Positions 1-9,128 are shown, counted from the stretch's first letter. The stretch is DNA of 64,000 nucleotides from Cognatiyoonia sediminum (GCF_900129845.1 NZ_FQXB01000002.1:243501-307500); one strand, 5' to 3'. Notes: generated by a model from the letters alone, not told the origin. Program-made: numbers and translations.

Positions 1-202
1 TCAGGATGACAATAGCAGCCTCGCTTACTACCGCGCAGAAGTGCAATTGGATGAGGGAGAGGTCGAACGGTTGCCGGAAGATATGACTTTGATCCCTGGT
101 ATGCCTGTTGAGGCCTTCGTCCGGACCGATGATCGAAGCCCTTTGGATTATCTGGTCAAGCCGCTTTCTGACTATTTCACGAAAGCGTTCCGCGAGTCCT
201 GA
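1..202 (+). CDS. HlyD-family type I secretion adaptor, C-terminal end (partial)
   Basis: Only the last 66 codons are present; the gene enters from the left edge in the frame beginning at base 2 and stops with TGA at 200-202. The tail carries LIPGMPVEAFVRTDD followed by a short amphipathic stretch ending in YFTKAFRES. This is the typical C-terminus of periplasmic adaptor (membrane-fusion) subunits of type I secretion systems, which bridge an inner-membrane ABC exporter to a TolC-like channel. The partner ABC protein, if present, lies outside the window. The family call rests on this tail only. Confidence 0.75.
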   Translation, partial: QDDNSSLAYYRAEVQLDEGEVERLPEDMTLIPGMPVEAFVRTDDRSPLDYLVKPLSDYFTKAFRES

Positions 203-258
203 TTGCACTTTCCCGCAACCTCGATAGGTTGCGAGGAAATAGCATGAGGACAGGTCAT

Positions 259-723
259 ATGGCTGGAGAAATCGAAACACGTTTGGCAGAGCTTGGCGTC
301 ACTTTACCTGAGGCTCCAGCACCTGCTGCGAATTATGTGCCCTATGTCATAGCTGGCGATTTGGTTCATATCTCTGGCCAGCTTCCGATGGATGCATCTG
401 GGATGGTCAAAGGAAAATTGGGCGATGATTGTTCTGTCGAAGATGCTGCGGCGGCGGCACGGCTTTGTGGGATCAATCTGCTTTCGCAATTGAAGGCCGC
501 TTGTGACGGCGACTTGGAGCGATTGGTTCGGGTTGTGAAGCTCGGCGGGTTTGTGAACTCAACGCCTGACTTTACCGAACAGCCAAAGGTCGTGAATGGG
601 TGTTCCGACTTTATGGTCGAAGTTCTGGGCGAACGTGGTCGCCACGCCAGATCGGCGGTTGCCTCACCCAGCCTCCCATTTGGCGTGGCTGTCGAAATTG
701 ATGGCATATTTCAGATCAAATGA
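259..723 (+). CDS. ridA: RidA family protein (YjgF/YER057c/UK114)
   Basis: A 154-residue protein with the RidA fold signature: NYVPYVIAGDLVHISGQLP near the N-terminus and a C-terminal segment (ARSAVASPSLPFGVAVEIDG) with the Arg used in enamine/imine hydrolysis. RidA-like enzymes hydrolyse reactive enamines made by PLP enzymes such as threonine dehydratase. This longer subtype, beginning with an ETRLAELG helix, is common in alphaproteobacteria. The ATG at 259 gives the usual family N-terminus. An in-frame ATG at 244 also has a good GAGGA ribosome site at 233-237, and a TTG at 229 is possible. The stop overlaps the next start (ATGA), so it is co-translated with the phosphodiesterase. Confidence 0.85.
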   Translation: MAGEIETRLAELGVTLPEAPAPAANYVPYVIAGDLVHISGQLPMDASGMVKGKLGDDCSVEDAAAAARLCGINLLSQLKAACDGDLERLVRVVKLGGFVNSTPDFTEQPKVVNGCSDFMVEVLGERGRHARSAVASPSLPFGVAVEIDGIFQIK

Positions 724-1472
724 AGCTGCCGCAGAGTTTCCTTGACCGTCCAATAGCCCACCGCGGGTTACACGACACGACAGCGGGCCGTGCAGAGAAT
801 AGTTTGAAAGCGTTCGAAGCTGCGATCGAGGCAGGGTATGGGATCGAGCTTGACCTGCAACCGTCGAAAGACGGCGTTGCGATGGTCTTTCATGATTATT
901 TCATGAACCGGCTTACGGCCAAGCGCGGCCCGATTGCCTTGCGAAGTGCGGAAAGCCTAGGCCGGACAGAGCTGCTGCATGATGGCGATACGATCCCGAC
1001 GTTTGAAGAGGTGCTGGACCTCGTTGCGGGGCGTGTCCCTTTGTTGATCGAATTTAAGGATCAAGATGGCGGTATGGGGAAGCGGGTTGGTTCCCTTGAA
1101 AAGGCGGCGGCGGAGGTGCTTGCAGACTACGATGGCGATGTTGCGCTCATGTCCTTCAACCCGCACAGCGTTGCGAAATGTCAGGAACTCATGCCGGACA
1201 CCCCACGCGGCTTGGTGACGGCAGTTTTTGACAGCAAAGGGTGGCCGTTGATTTTACCAAAGCGCCGCAAGGAGTTGAGAGCGATCCCAGACTACGAACG
1301 GGTCGGTGCGTGTTTTATTTCACATGAGGCCGAGGATTTGGACAACCCACGCATCCAAGAACTGCGTGCCGATGGGGCGACGATTTTGTGCTGGACGATC
1401 AAATCGGCCGAGCAAGAGGCAGAAGCCCGACACGTTGTCCATAACGTGACTTTTGAAGGCTATTTGGCTTGA
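720..1472 (+). CDS. Glycerophosphodiester phosphodiesterase family protein
   Basis: A 250-residue GDPD-type TIM barrel. The N-terminus shows the catalytic pattern: His14-Arg15 in AHRG, Glu26-Asn27, Glu43 and Asp45 in IELDLQ, and His58 in FHD. Enzymes of this family cut glycerophosphodiesters from deacylated phospholipids to glycerol-3-phosphate and an alcohol. There is no signal peptide, so it should act in the cytoplasm, as UgpQ does. It begins with ATG at 720 inside the ridA stop region (4-base overlap), forming a ridA-GDPD-FemAB-phhB run. Its substrate is not shown by the sequence. Confidence 0.88.
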   Translation: MKLPQSFLDRPIAHRGLHDTTAGRAENSLKAFEAAIEAGYGIELDLQPSKDGVAMVFHDYFMNRLTAKRGPIALRSAESLGRTELLHDGDTIPTFEEVLDLVAGRVPLLIEFKDQDGGMGKRVGSLEKAAAEVLADYDGDVALMSFNPHSVAKCQELMPDTPRGLVTAVFDSKGWPLILPKRRKELRAIPDYERVGACFISHEAEDLDNPRIQELRADGATILCWTIKSAEQEAEARHVVHNVTFEGYLA

Positions 1473-1503
1473 CCGCTTCGGGCGTTGTCCCACCTATGAC
1501 TTT

Positions 1504-2682
1504 ATGACCGACACACCAGTAGAAATCGCTGCCCATGCAGACCTGACCACAGTGTCGGAAGAGGATTGGGATGCCTGCGCCGGAGCGCTCGATGGCCGCC
1601 CTGATGATCCCTTTACGACCTATCGATTTTTGCGGGCGTTGGAGGTTTCGGGTTCCGTCGGTCCGGGATCAGGCTGGCAGCCGCGGTATCTAACGGCGCA
1701 TCAGGATGGTCAGATTATTGCGGCAGCGCCGCTTTACGCCAAAGGCCACAGTCAGGGCGAATACATCTTCGACCACAATTGGGCACATGCTTACGAAAAT
1801 GCGGGCGGGCGGTATTATCCGAAGTTGCAAATCGCCGTTCCGTTCACGCCTGCAACGGGCCGTCGATTTCTGACACGTCCTGGCTTTGAAGTTCTGGGCA
1901 CGTCCGCACTGACCCAAGGCGCGGTGCAGATTGCGGCGGAGAACAGCCTGTCTTCACTTCATGCAACGTTTTGCACTGAAGCAGAAGCCATCGCAGGCGA
2001 AGAGATGGGCCTGTTGCGGCGCGTAGGCCAGCAGTTTCATTGGGTGAATAACAGCTATGAGAGTTTCGATGACTTCCTTGCATCGTTGGCCAGCCGAAAG
2101 CGCAAAAATCTGCGCAAAGAGCGGGCCCAAGCACAGGCGTTTGGGGGCGAGATCATCTCGCTTACAGGGGAGCAGATCCAACCGGAACATTGGGATGCGT
2201 TTTGGGAGTTCTATCAAGACACTGGCCACCGCAAATGGGGGTCGCCCTATCTAACGCGCAGTTTCTTTGAAGAGGCGCATGCGCATCTGCGGGACGACAT
2301 TCTTATGGTTCTTGCTGTTCGGGCCGGTCGGCCTGTTGCAGGGGCATTGAACTTCATTGGGCGCGATACGCTTTTCGGGCGCTATTGGGGATGCACCGAA
2401 CATCACCCCGCCCTTCATTTTGAGCTGTGTTATTATCAGGCCATCGATTTTGCGATTGCACAGGGCCTCGGCAAAGTCGAAGCTGGCGCGCAGGGTGAAC
2501 ATAAACTGGCTCGCGGGTATTTACCTGTGCCGACCTATTCGTTGCATTGGTTCAGGGACGAAGGGTTCCGCGACGCGGTAGCGAAATATCTTGATGCGGA
2601 ACGCGATGCCGTTGACCATGAGATCGAGATTTTGACGAGCTACGGCCCGTTTCGAAAAGACAACAGAGAGGATCACCAATGA
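1504..2682 (+). CDS. FemAB/GNAT-like acyltransferase of the DUF482 (peptidogalycan biosynthesis) type
   Basis: A 392-residue protein when started at the ATG at 1504; an upstream in-frame start at 1453 would overlap the previous gene by 20 bases and gives an unlikely N-terminus. Recognisable blocks are the early acidic segment with [14 protein letters not shown], the central [11 protein letters not shown], and the late [19 protein letters not shown] and [14 protein letters not shown]. These are typical of the DUF482 group (FemAB-like, double GNAT fold). Members are predicted acyltransferases and the true substrate is unknown. It overlaps phhB by 4 bases (ATGA). I see no clear ribosome site before 1504. 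Confidence 0.8.
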   Translation: MTDTPVEIAAHADLTTVSEEDWDACAGALDGRPDDPFTTYRFLRALEVSGSVGPGSGWQPRYLTAHQDGQIIAAAPLYAKGHSQGEYIFDHNWAHAYENAGGRYYPKLQIAVPFTPATGRRFLTRPGFEVLGTSALTQGAVQIAAENSLSSLHATFCTEAEAIAGEEMGLLRRVGQQFHWVNNSYESFDDFLASLASRKRKNLRKERAQAQAFGGEIISLTGEQIQPEHWDAFWEFYQDTGHRKWGSPYLTRSFFEEAHAHLRDDILMVLAVRAGRPVAGALNFIGRDTLFGRYWGCTEHHPALHFELCYYQAIDFAIAQGLGKVEAGAQGEHKLARGYLPVPTYSLHWFRDEGFRDAVAKYLDAERDAVDHEIEILTSYGPFRKDNREDHQ

Positions 2683-2957
2683 CCAAGCTTTCAGACGACG
2701 CCCGCAGCGCCCTTTTGGAGAATGGTTGGTCGATGGTCGAAGGCCGAGACGCGATCCACAAGACCTTTCAGTTCAAGAATTTTGTGGAGGCGTTTGGCTT
2801 TATGACCAAGGCTGCAATCTGGGCGGAGAAACTGAACCACCACCCAGAATGGTCAAATGTCTACAAGACGGTCGAGGTCACGCTTACAACGCATGACACC
2901 GGTGGTTTGAGCGAGCTTGACGGCAAACTCGCCGCCAAGCTGGATCAATTGGCTTAG
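2679..2957 (+). CDS. phhB: 4a-hydroxytetrahydrobiopterin dehydratase (pterin carbinolamine dehydratase)
   Basis: A 92-residue protein, the normal size for the family. The signature is complete: [13 protein letters not shown] (His54, His55, Pro56) followed by [12 protein letters not shown]. It dehydrates 4a-hydroxytetrahydropterin and so recycles the cofactor of aromatic amino acid hydroxylases; no hydroxylase gene is in the window. It starts in the ATGA overlap with the FemAB-like gene. Its stop (TAG, 2955-2957) overlaps the stop of the convergent peroxiredoxin gene by four bases, leaving no room for a terminator between them. Confidence 0.9.
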   Translation: MTKLSDDARSALLENGWSMVEGRDAIHKTFQFKNFVEAFGFMTKAAIWAEKLNHHPEWSNVYKTVEVTLTTHDTGGLSELDGKLAAKLDQLA

Positions 2958-3445
2958 GACATCTGGTCCAGCAAAGTCTCACCGGCTGAGATTTCGCACT
3001 GGCCTGGGCTTTCCTCTTCGTTGAGGATTGAGACAACGCCGTTATCGACGAGCATTGTGTAGCGTTTTGACCGTCCGAACAGACCAGCTGGAGGTGCGGT
3101 GAAATCCATGCCGATGGCCTTGGTGAATTCGCCATCAGCATCGCCAAGGATGGAGATGCCAGCATCACCTGCGCCAGTGCTGTCAGACCATGCTTTGCAC
3201 ACAAATGGGTCGTTCACAGTCACACAGATGATCTCATCCACGCCTTTGGCTGCGAAATCGTCTTTGGTGCGGATGAAGCTGGGCACATGCGCGGTTGTGC
3301 AGACACCGGTGTAAGCGCCGGGCAGTCCAAAAATGACGACCTTTTTGTCTTTGATTTTATCGCCAAGGCTGACGGCTTCTGGCCCTTCGGCACCGACGGT
3401 AAGGAGTTTTGCGTCCGGCAATGCGGCACCTGTCGAAATGGTCAT
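2954..3445 (-). CDS. Peroxiredoxin (Prx5/type II, glutaredoxin/thioredoxin-dependent)
   Basis: A 163-residue cytoplasmic thiol peroxidase. The motif [17 protein letters not shown] contains the peroxidatic Cys49 and the family Thr, and places it in the Prx5 (type II) branch that reduces H2O2 and alkyl hydroperoxides. Later blocks [13 protein letters not shown] and [13 protein letters not shown] fit the fold. The frame is open upstream to about 3619, but the ATG at 3445 gives the normal family start. It runs back to back with the flavoprotein gene starting at 3531, so 3446-3530 should hold two divergent promoters. Confidence 0.9.
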   Translation of the reverse strand: MTISTGAALPDAKLLTVGAEGPEAVSLGDKIKDKKVVIFGLPGAYTGVCTTAHVPSFIRTKDDFAAKGVDEIICVTVNDPFVCKAWSDSTGAGDAGISILGDADGEFTKAIGMDFTAPPAGLFGRSKRYTMLVDNGVVSILNEEESPGQCEISAGETLLDQMS

Positions 3446-3530
3446 GATTTGATCCCCATTTGGAATTGCTTTGCTTTGTAGACCGAATATAGGGTGCCCA
3501 AGTGATAACGACCACATAAGGACAGAGGGA

Positions 3531-4742
3531 ATGCAGCATTTTGTTGTTGTGGGTGCCGGACAAGCAGGATCATCATTGGTTTCCAAGCTGCGCAGCGAAG
3601 GGTTCGAAGGTAAGATCACACTGATCGGCGCCGAAGCGGAGCCACCCTATCAGCGCCCCCCTTTGTCAAAAGCGTATTTGTTGGGTGAAATGCCGAAGGA
3701 TCGGCTGTATCTGCGGCCAGAGAGTTTTTACGCCGATCAGAATATTGAGCTGATGCTGGACACCCGCGCCGTCGATCTGGATGCGGAAAATAAGGTTCTG
3801 ACGTTGTCGACGGGCGAAGAACTGACCTATGACGCCTTGGCGCTGACCACCGGATCGCATCCAAGGACCTTGCCTGCGGCGATTGGTGGGACGTTGGATG
3901 GTGTGATGACCGTTCGCGATTTGCGCGATGCGGACACGATGGCGCCCTACTTCGCCGCCGGAAAGAAAGCTCTGATCATCGGCGGCGGCTATATCGGATT
4001 GGAAGCTGCTGCTGTGGCGGCAAAGCGCGGCGTTGACGCGACATTGGTCGAAATGGCGGATCGCATTTTGCAGCGCGTTGCGGCACCACAGACGTCCGAT
4101 TTCTTCCGCGACCTTCATACCAAGCATGGGGTGAAGGTTTTGGAAGGCGTCGGGCTGGATACACTTCTTGGCGATGAACATGTCAGCGGTGCCAAGCTGA
4201 CAGATGGCTCTGAGATCGACATTGATTTTGCGATTGTTGGTGTGGGAATCATTCCCGCCACAGCACTAGCGGAAGCTGGAAATCTCGACATAGAGAACGG
4301 CATCAAGACGGACGCTCATGCGCGAACATCTGATCCGGCGATCTGGGCCGCCGGAGACTGCGCGACCTGTCATTTCAAAGGGAGCGATATTCGGATCGAG
4401 AGCGTTGGAAATGCGATTGATCAGGCAGAGGTCGCGGCTAAGAATATGTTGGGGCTGGATGTTCCTTATCAGCCGAAGCCTTGGTTCTGGTCCGATCAGT
4501 ACGATTGCAAGCTCCAGATTGCGGGACTGAATATGGGCTACACCGATGTTGTCGTTCGTGCTGGCGATGATGGCGCAGTGTCGCACTGGTACTACGAAGG
4601 CGGAACTTTGATCGCGGTGGATGCGATGAATGATGCGCGAAACTATATGATCGGCAAGCGACTGATCGAGGCGGGCAAGAGTCCGGCTCCAGATGTCATC
4701 GCGGACCCTGACACCAATATGAAAGCGCTGCTGCGCGCGTGA
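3531..4742 (+). CDS. FAD/NAD(P)-dependent ferredoxin reductase-type oxidoreductase
   Basis: A 403-residue two-dinucleotide-domain flavoprotein. The FAD fingerprint GAGQAG is at residues 8-13, the NAD(P) fingerprint IIGGGYIGLEAA at about 149-160, and the second FAD motif WAAGDCA lies around residue 280. The PPYQRPPLSKAYL block and the C-terminal YDCKLQIAG are typical of putidaredoxin/rhodocoxin reductases, which pass electrons from NAD(P)H to a [2Fe-2S] ferredoxin for a P450 or dioxygenase. No ferredoxin or oxygenase lies next to it, so the partner is unknown. The ATG at 3531 is preceded by AAGGA at 3517-3521. It overlaps rsmD by 4 bases (GTGA). Confidence 0.87.
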   Translation: MQHFVVVGAGQAGSSLVSKLRSEGFEGKITLIGAEAEPPYQRPPLSKAYLLGEMPKDRLYLRPESFYADQNIELMLDTRAVDLDAENKVLTLSTGEELTYDALALTTGSHPRTLPAAIGGTLDGVMTVRDLRDADTMAPYFAAGKKALIIGGGYIGLEAAAVAAKRGVDATLVEMADRILQRVAAPQTSDFFRDLHTKHGVKVLEGVGLDTLLGDEHVSGAKLTDGSEIDIDFAIVGVGIIPATALAEAGNLDIENGIKTDAHARTSDPAIWAAGDCATCHFKGSDIRIESVGNAIDQAEVAAKNMLGLDVPYQPKPWFWSDQYDCKLQIAGLNMGYTDVVVRAGDDGAVSHWYYEGGTLIAVDAMNDARNYMIGKRLIEAGKSPAPDVIADPDTNMKALLRA

Positions 4743-5296
4743 GGATTATCGGCGGGCAGCATCGCGGAACGCAGCTTGCCGACGTTGGCAAGGGCGACGA
4801 AGCCGCACATCTGCGCCCAACGTCTGACCGTGTGCGCGAAAGCCTGTTTAACATCCTGATGGGCGGGCGTTTTGGCGATGTGATAAGCGACGCGCGTGTT
4901 CTGGATCTTTTCGCTGGCACAGGCGCACTGGGGTTGGAGGCGCTATCACGCGGGGCTGCACATGCGATGTTTGTTGAGAACGGGCGTGTGGGGCAAAGGC
5001 TCTTGTCTCAGAATATCGCGAAACTGCGTCGGGAGGAAGATTGCGAGGTTTTGTCCGTTGACGCGACACTTTTGCCGAAAGCCGTTAAGCCCGTCGATCT
5101 GATCTTTATGGACCCTCCCTATGGAAAGGGTTTGGGGCTGAAGGCCTTGCAAGCCGCTAAAGCGTCGGGTTGGGTACAGTCCGGTACAGTGACCGTTTGG
5201 GAAGAAGCGTCGCAACAACTTGCGCCGCCCGGGTTTCAAGCCTTAGATCAGCGCCGCTACGGCGATACTTGGATCACGATTTTAGAGGCTGGCTGA
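4739..5296 (+). CDS. rsmD: 16S rRNA (guanine(966)-N(2))-methyltransferase RsmD
   Basis: A 185-residue SAM-dependent methyltransferase beginning at GTG within the previous stop. MRIIGGQHRG and LRPTSDRVRESLFNIL are the family's diagnostic N-terminus. The SAM site is LDLFAGTGALGLEALSRG at residues 55-72, and the catalytic DPPY is at 125-128. RsmD modifies G966 of 16S rRNA in the small subunit. Length and motifs are normal. Confidence 0.93.
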   Translation: MRIIGGQHRGTQLADVGKGDEAAHLRPTSDRVRESLFNILMGGRFGDVISDARVLDLFAGTGALGLEALSRGAAHAMFVENGRVGQRLLSQNIAKLRREEDCEVLSVDATLLPKAVKPVDLIFMDPPYGKGLGLKALQAAKASGWVQSGTVTVWEEASQQLAPPGFQALDQRRYGDTWITILEAG

Positions 5297-5327
5297 CGCA
5301 GGTGTAAGTTCGCGCTATAGTTTGCAC

Positions 5328-5501
5328 ATGTCTGACACAACCGCAGATACTTGGCACTTCCCCGAGAAGACAAAAGAGAGCGTCGAACTCCCCGCGCCTG
5401 TTCCGTTCAGTACGCCGGTTCTCATTACGGATTGCGTCACGCCGTTGGCGGGCGAGACAGTCTTATCGTTGATCTTAAAGCGGTTGGACAATCAGCCGTA
5501 A
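5328..5501 (+). CDS. Small unrecognised protein, 57 residues
   Basis: An ATG-to-TAA frame of 58 codons, 31 bases after rsmD on the same strand. The product begins MSDTTADTWHFPEK, is proline-rich in the middle (VELPAPVPFSTP) and ends LSLILKRLDNQP. It has no signal peptide or membrane segment. I do not recognise the family. The last ten bases overlap the 3' end of the convergent map gene. Support for coding is the position in the rsmD transcription direction and a plausible composition; there is no strong ribosome-binding site. It could be a chance frame. Confidence 0.45.
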   Translation: MSDTTADTWHFPEKTKESVELPAPVPFSTPVLITDCVTPLAGETVLSLILKRLDNQP

Positions 5502-6298
5502 GTCGGGTGGAATTTACCGGCGGGCGACAGGGTGAAGATGTCGCAACCATCTGCAGTGATCCCAATAGAGTGTTCAAATTGAGCGGACAGAGATTTGTCG
5601 CGTGTCACCGCTGTCCAATCATCTGACAGTACTTTCGTTTCAGGTCGACCGAGGTTGATCATCGGCTCAATCGTGAAGAACATACCTTCTTCCAGCACTG
5701 CGCCAGTTCCGGCACGCCCGTAGTGCAGCACATTCGGTGGCGCATGGAAAACGCGGCCCAGACCGTGGCCGCAGAAATCCCGCACAACAGACATGCGGTG
5801 GCTTTCGGCGTAGCTTTGGATGGCATGGCCGATGTCGCCGAAGGTGTTGCCGGGTTTGGCCGCTTCGATCCCCTTCATCAGGGAATCGTGCGTCACTTGG
5901 ATCAACCGCTCAGCTTTGCGGGACAGTTTCCCAGCCACATACATCCGGCTTGAATCGCCGAACCAGCCGTCTTCGATCACGGTGACATCGATATTCACAA
6001 TGTCCCCATCCTTGAGTTTCTTGTCGCCCGGGATACCGTGGCACACGACATGATTGATCGAAATACAGCTGGCGTGTTGATAGCCTTTGTACCCGATCGT
6101 AGCGGAGGTCGCGCCTGCCTCTTCGACCATGTTGCGGATCGCGTCGTCGATGGAACCGGTGGTCGCGCCGGGCACCACAAGCTCTGCGATGTCATCGAGG
6201 ATTTTGGCGGTCAACTGGCCAGCCTTATGCATTCCCGCAAAGTCGCTGGGTTCATAAATGCGGATACCGTCTTTGGTGATGCGGCCTTTGTCAGTCAT
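5492..6298 (-). CDS. map: Type I methionine aminopeptidase
   Basis: A 268-residue enzyme that removes the initiator Met from nascent proteins. The five metal ligands are recognisable in family context: two Asp in NIDVTVIEDGWFGDSSRMY, His in CGHGLGRVFH, Glu in FFTIEPMINLG and Glu in FEHSIGIT. The substrate-binding His lies in INHVVCHGIPG. The ATG at 6298 gives MTDKGRITKDGIRIYEPSDF, the usual alphaproteobacterial N-terminus; the frame stays open upstream to 6355. It follows sfsA on the minus strand with a 69-base gap. Confidence 0.94.
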   Translation of the reverse strand: MTDKGRITKDGIRIYEPSDFAGMHKAGQLTAKILDDIAELVVPGATTGSIDDAIRNMVEEAGATSATIGYKGYQHASCISINHVVCHGIPGDKKLKDGDIVNIDVTVIEDGWFGDSSRMYVAGKLSRKAERLIQVTHDSLMKGIEAAKPGNTFGDIGHAIQSYAESHRMSVVRDFCGHGLGRVFHAPPNVLHYGRAGTGAVLEEGMFFTIEPMINLGRPETKVLSDDWTAVTRDKSLSAQFEHSIGITADGCDIFTLSPAGKFHPTYG

Positions 6299-6367
6299 GG
6301 AACATCTGCGCTGTTTTCTATCGTTCATCCGCACATAGGGGAGAATGCCCGACAAAACCAGATGTCA

Positions 6368-7069
6368 TTAAGGATGTTTAAACGGCAGTGGTTTGCCAAC
6401 AGAGACGCCGTTGGGATCAATCAGGCAATCAAGCGCCATGACCTCCAATCCTTCGGCGGCTTTGAAGTGTTCCGTATAGTGCGGATCGATGTCGGCGGCG
6501 AGCGTGACGGTGTGACAGTCAGTTCGTTGAACGAGATAGAGCATCAAAGCGCGATGACCCTGTTGAACGACCCTCGCCAACTCATCGAGGTGTTTTGCAC
6601 CGCGCGCTGTGACGCTATCGGGAAATTCTGCAAGCCCAGCGCTGCGCGATAAGGTGACGGATTTCACTTCGACATAGCAATCTGGCAATCCAGCACCGCT
6701 GAGCAGGAAATCAATCCGACTGTTTTCGCCGTATTTCACCTCTGGCCGGACCAGATCGTAGCCATCGAAGCGCGGAACCTCACCGGCAATGAAAGCTGCC
6801 TTCAGTGCGCGATTGGGAACGGAGGTATCGACGCCGGTGAAATGACCGTTTTCGTGATCCACCAACCGCCACCCGTATTTGAGCTTTTTCTTGGGATCGT
6901 TATTCGGCTCCACCCAGATTTTGGTATCCGGTTCCGCAAGGCCCATCATTGATCCAGGGTTGGCGCAATGCGCCGTAATTTCCCTGCCGTCCTCCAGCCG
7001 GATGTCGGCCAAGAACCGTTTGTAGCGTTTGATCAAACGTGCTGGGATCAAGGGAGTGGCAAACTTCAT
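6368..7069 (-). CDS. sfsA: DNA/RNA nuclease SfsA (sugar fermentation stimulation protein)
   Basis: A 233-residue protein with the full SfsA pattern: RYKRFLADIRLEDG near the start, HCANPGSMMGL, then the nuclease core RIDFLLSGAGLPDCYVEVKS with Asp and Glu-x-Lys of a PD-(D/E)xK-like site, and LPFKHP near the C-terminus. The N-terminal OB-like part and C-terminal nuclease-like part are both present. The ATG at 7069 gives the standard start; an upstream extension would run into the divergent gene at 7111. Its cellular role outside E. coli is not well established. Confidence 0.92.
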   Translation of the reverse strand: MKFATPLIPARLIKRYKRFLADIRLEDGREITAHCANPGSMMGLAEPDTKIWVEPNNDPKKKLKYGWRLVDHENGHFTGVDTSVPNRALKAAFIAGEVPRFDGYDLVRPEVKYGENSRIDFLLSGAGLPDCYVEVKSVTLSRSAGLAEFPDSVTARGAKHLDELARVVQQGHRALMLYLVQRTDCHTVTLAADIDPHYTEHFKAAEGLEVMALDCLIDPNGVSVGKPLPFKHP

Positions 7070-7110
7070 GCGGGGAGCTATACCGACAAGAAGACCAAAG
7101 GAGAAGCCGG

Positions 7111-7833
7111 ATGCAAAACCCCACCGCCGCGATGCTTGTGATTGGTGATGAAATTCTGTCTGGGCGTACTCGTGACGCGAATATGCATCATCTGGCAAAT
7201 GAGCTGACCGCCGTTGGGATCGATCTAAAAGAAGTGCGCGTGGTGAGCGATGACCCTAACGCCATCACTGGATCCGTTCGGGAGTTGTCGGATAGATATG
7301 ACAACGTCTTTACCTCTGGCGGGATTGGTCCAACCCATGATGACATCACTGCCGATTGCGTGGCCAAGGCGTTTGGCGCACACATTGATATTCGTAACGA
7401 TGCGCGGGAGTTGTTGCAGGCGCACTACGATCGTAATGGGCAAGAACTAAACGAGGCGCGGTTGCGGATGGCGCGTATCCCTGACGGTGCGCTGTTGATT
7501 GACAATCCAGTGAGCACCGCGCCCGGGTTCACCATCAAAAACGTGCATGTCATGGCAGGCGTGCCAAAGGTGTTCACCGCAATGGTGGCGAGCGTTTTGG
7601 CGACGTTGACGACCGGACAGCCGCTTCTATCGCGCAGTTTGCACGTGATCCGTGGTGAGGGAGATATTGCGGGACCGTTGGGCGTATTCGCTGAGAAGTT
7701 TGGTGACCTTTCGGTCGGATCTTATCCGTTTCAGAAGGACGGCGTGTATGGCGCGAACCTTGTTTTGCGCGGTCAGGATGCGGTCAGGTTGGATGCCGCT
7801 ATGACGGAACTCACAGCGATTTTCGAAGAATGA
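7111..7833 (+). CDS. CinA-like molybdopterin-binding domain protein
   Basis: A 240-residue stand-alone MoCF_biosynth-type domain, as in the N-terminal half of CinA. AMLVIGDEILSGRTRDAN at the N-terminus and TSGGIGPTHDDIT near residue 70 are the conserved signatures. The C-terminal nicotinamide-nucleotide amidase domain of full CinA is absent, which is common in alphaproteobacteria where the two halves are separate genes. A strong AAGGAG at 7098-7103 supports the ATG at 7111. It overlaps the GNAT gene by 4 bases. Confidence 0.87.
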   Translation: MQNPTAAMLVIGDEILSGRTRDANMHHLANELTAVGIDLKEVRVVSDDPNAITGSVRELSDRYDNVFTSGGIGPTHDDITADCVAKAFGAHIDIRNDARELLQAHYDRNGQELNEARLRMARIPDGALLIDNPVSTAPGFTIKNVHVMAGVPKVFTAMVASVLATLTTGQPLLSRSLHVIRGEGDIAGPLGVFAEKFGDLSVGSYPFQKDGVYGANLVLRGQDAVRLDAAMTELTAIFEE

Positions 7834-8552
7834 CCTTTCCGACTGCTCAAACGATTTACGACGCGATTGATCACACTTGGCCTGCGGCCGAGTATCTGAC
7901 GACGGAAAAGTGGACGTTTCGACGAGGTACCGGAGGCGGGAGCCGTGTGAGTGCAGCGACCGCGAATGGCGACGTGAGTGATGATGACATTGTGGAAGCG
8001 GAAGCGCAGATGATGCGATGGTCTCAATCCGGGCTGTTCATGATACGCGACGGGGAAACGGACCTTGATCAGCAGTTGGAGCGTTTGGGTTATGTCATCA
8101 AAGACCCCGTCACGCTTTATGCCGCTCCGCTTGAAGAGTTGACACAACAACGTCCTCCCCCAGTGAGCAGCTTTGTGTCCTGGCCGCCGCTTGCGAGCCA
8201 GAAAGAGATTTGGGCTGATGGCGGGATTGGGCCGGAGCGATTGGCGATCATGGGTCGTGCAGAGGGGCCTAAAACGACGCTGTTGGGGCGTGCAAAGGAT
8301 ACGCCTGCCGGAACGGTTTATGTTGGGATCAGCGGCGCTCAGGCGATGATCCACGCGTTGGAAGTGCACGTCGATATGCGGCGAAGCGGTATGGGGCGCA
8401 TTCTGACAACCGCCGCGGCCGTCTGGGCAAAGGGCCAAGGCGCGTCTTATTTGTCCCTCGCAACGACCGACGCGAATGTTGCGGCAAACCGGCTCTATTC
8501 TTCCCTTGGGATGCAGGTTGTGGGACAGTATCGCTATCGCATCAAACGATAG
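7830..8552 (+). CDS. GNAT family N-acetyltransferase
   Basis: A 240-residue protein with a recognisable GNAT acetyl-CoA site in the C-terminal third: IHALEVHVDMRRSGMGRILTTAA followed by LATTDANVAANRLYSSLGM. The N-terminal half is less typical. The substrate cannot be read from sequence. Its ATGA overlap with the CinA-like gene and 9-base distance to the AhpD-like gene suggest a four-gene unit 7111-10048. Confidence 0.83.
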   Translation: MTFPTAQTIYDAIDHTWPAAEYLTTEKWTFRRGTGGGSRVSAATANGDVSDDDIVEAEAQMMRWSQSGLFMIRDGETDLDQQLERLGYVIKDPVTLYAAPLEELTQQRPPPVSSFVSWPPLASQKEIWADGGIGPERLAIMGRAEGPKTTLLGRAKDTPAGTVYVGISGAQAMIHALEVHVDMRRSGMGRILTTAAAVWAKGQGASYLSLATTDANVAANRLYSSLGMQVVGQYRYRIKR

Positions 8553-8561
8553 GACCAAACC

Positions 8562-9128
8562 GTGAGCAATCAGCCAACCGCCCTCGACCTTCCGATGGTC
8601 GATCCTCTGCCGGAACAGACGCAAAAATACTTTGATATTTGCCAAGAAAAGCTCGGCATGGTGCCGAATGTTCTGCAGGCCTATGCGTTCGATATTGACA
8701 AGCTGAATGCCTTCACGGCGCTTTATAACGATCTGATGTTGGCCGATAGCGGGTTGAGTAAACTTGAGCGCGAGATGATCGCGGTTTGCGTATCGTCGAT
8801 CAACAAGTGCTTTTATTGTTTGACCGCACATGGTGCCGCCGTTCGTGCCCTTTCAAGCGATCCGATTTTGGGCGAACGCATGGTGATGAATTGGCGGACT
8901 GCGGATTTGGATGGACGTCAAACTGCGATGTTGACCTTCGCCGAAAAGATCACTTTGGCCAGCCACACGATTGTTGAGGCAGATCGGCAGGGCCTGCGGG
9001 ACGTGGGGTTCTCGGATCGGGACATTTGGGACATCGCCAATGTCGCGGGCTTTTATAACATGAGCAACAGGGTCGCATCGGCCACCGATATGCGCCCGAA
9101 TGAAGAGTATCACGCCCAATCAAGATGA
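8562..9128 (+). CDS. AhpD-like peroxidase-related (carboxymuconolactone decarboxylase-fold) enzyme
   Basis: A 188-residue protein starting at GTG. The redox motif Cys83-x-x-Cys86 with His90 in NKCFYCLTAHG is the AhpD-type active site. LPMVDPLPEQTQKYFDICQEKLG-like N-terminal and LDGRQTAMLTFAEK segments match the uncharacterised peroxidase-related subfamily. It probably reduces peroxides through the CxxC pair; the electron donor is not evident. It overlaps the OmpA-family gene by 4 bases. Confidence 0.87.
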   Translation: MSNQPTALDLPMVDPLPEQTQKYFDICQEKLGMVPNVLQAYAFDIDKLNAFTALYNDLMLADSGLSKLEREMIAVCVSSINKCFYCLTAHGAAVRALSSDPILGERMVMNWRTADLDGRQTAMLTFAEKITLASHTIVEADRQGLRDVGFSDRDIWDIANVAGFYNMSNRVASATDMRPNEEYHAQSR

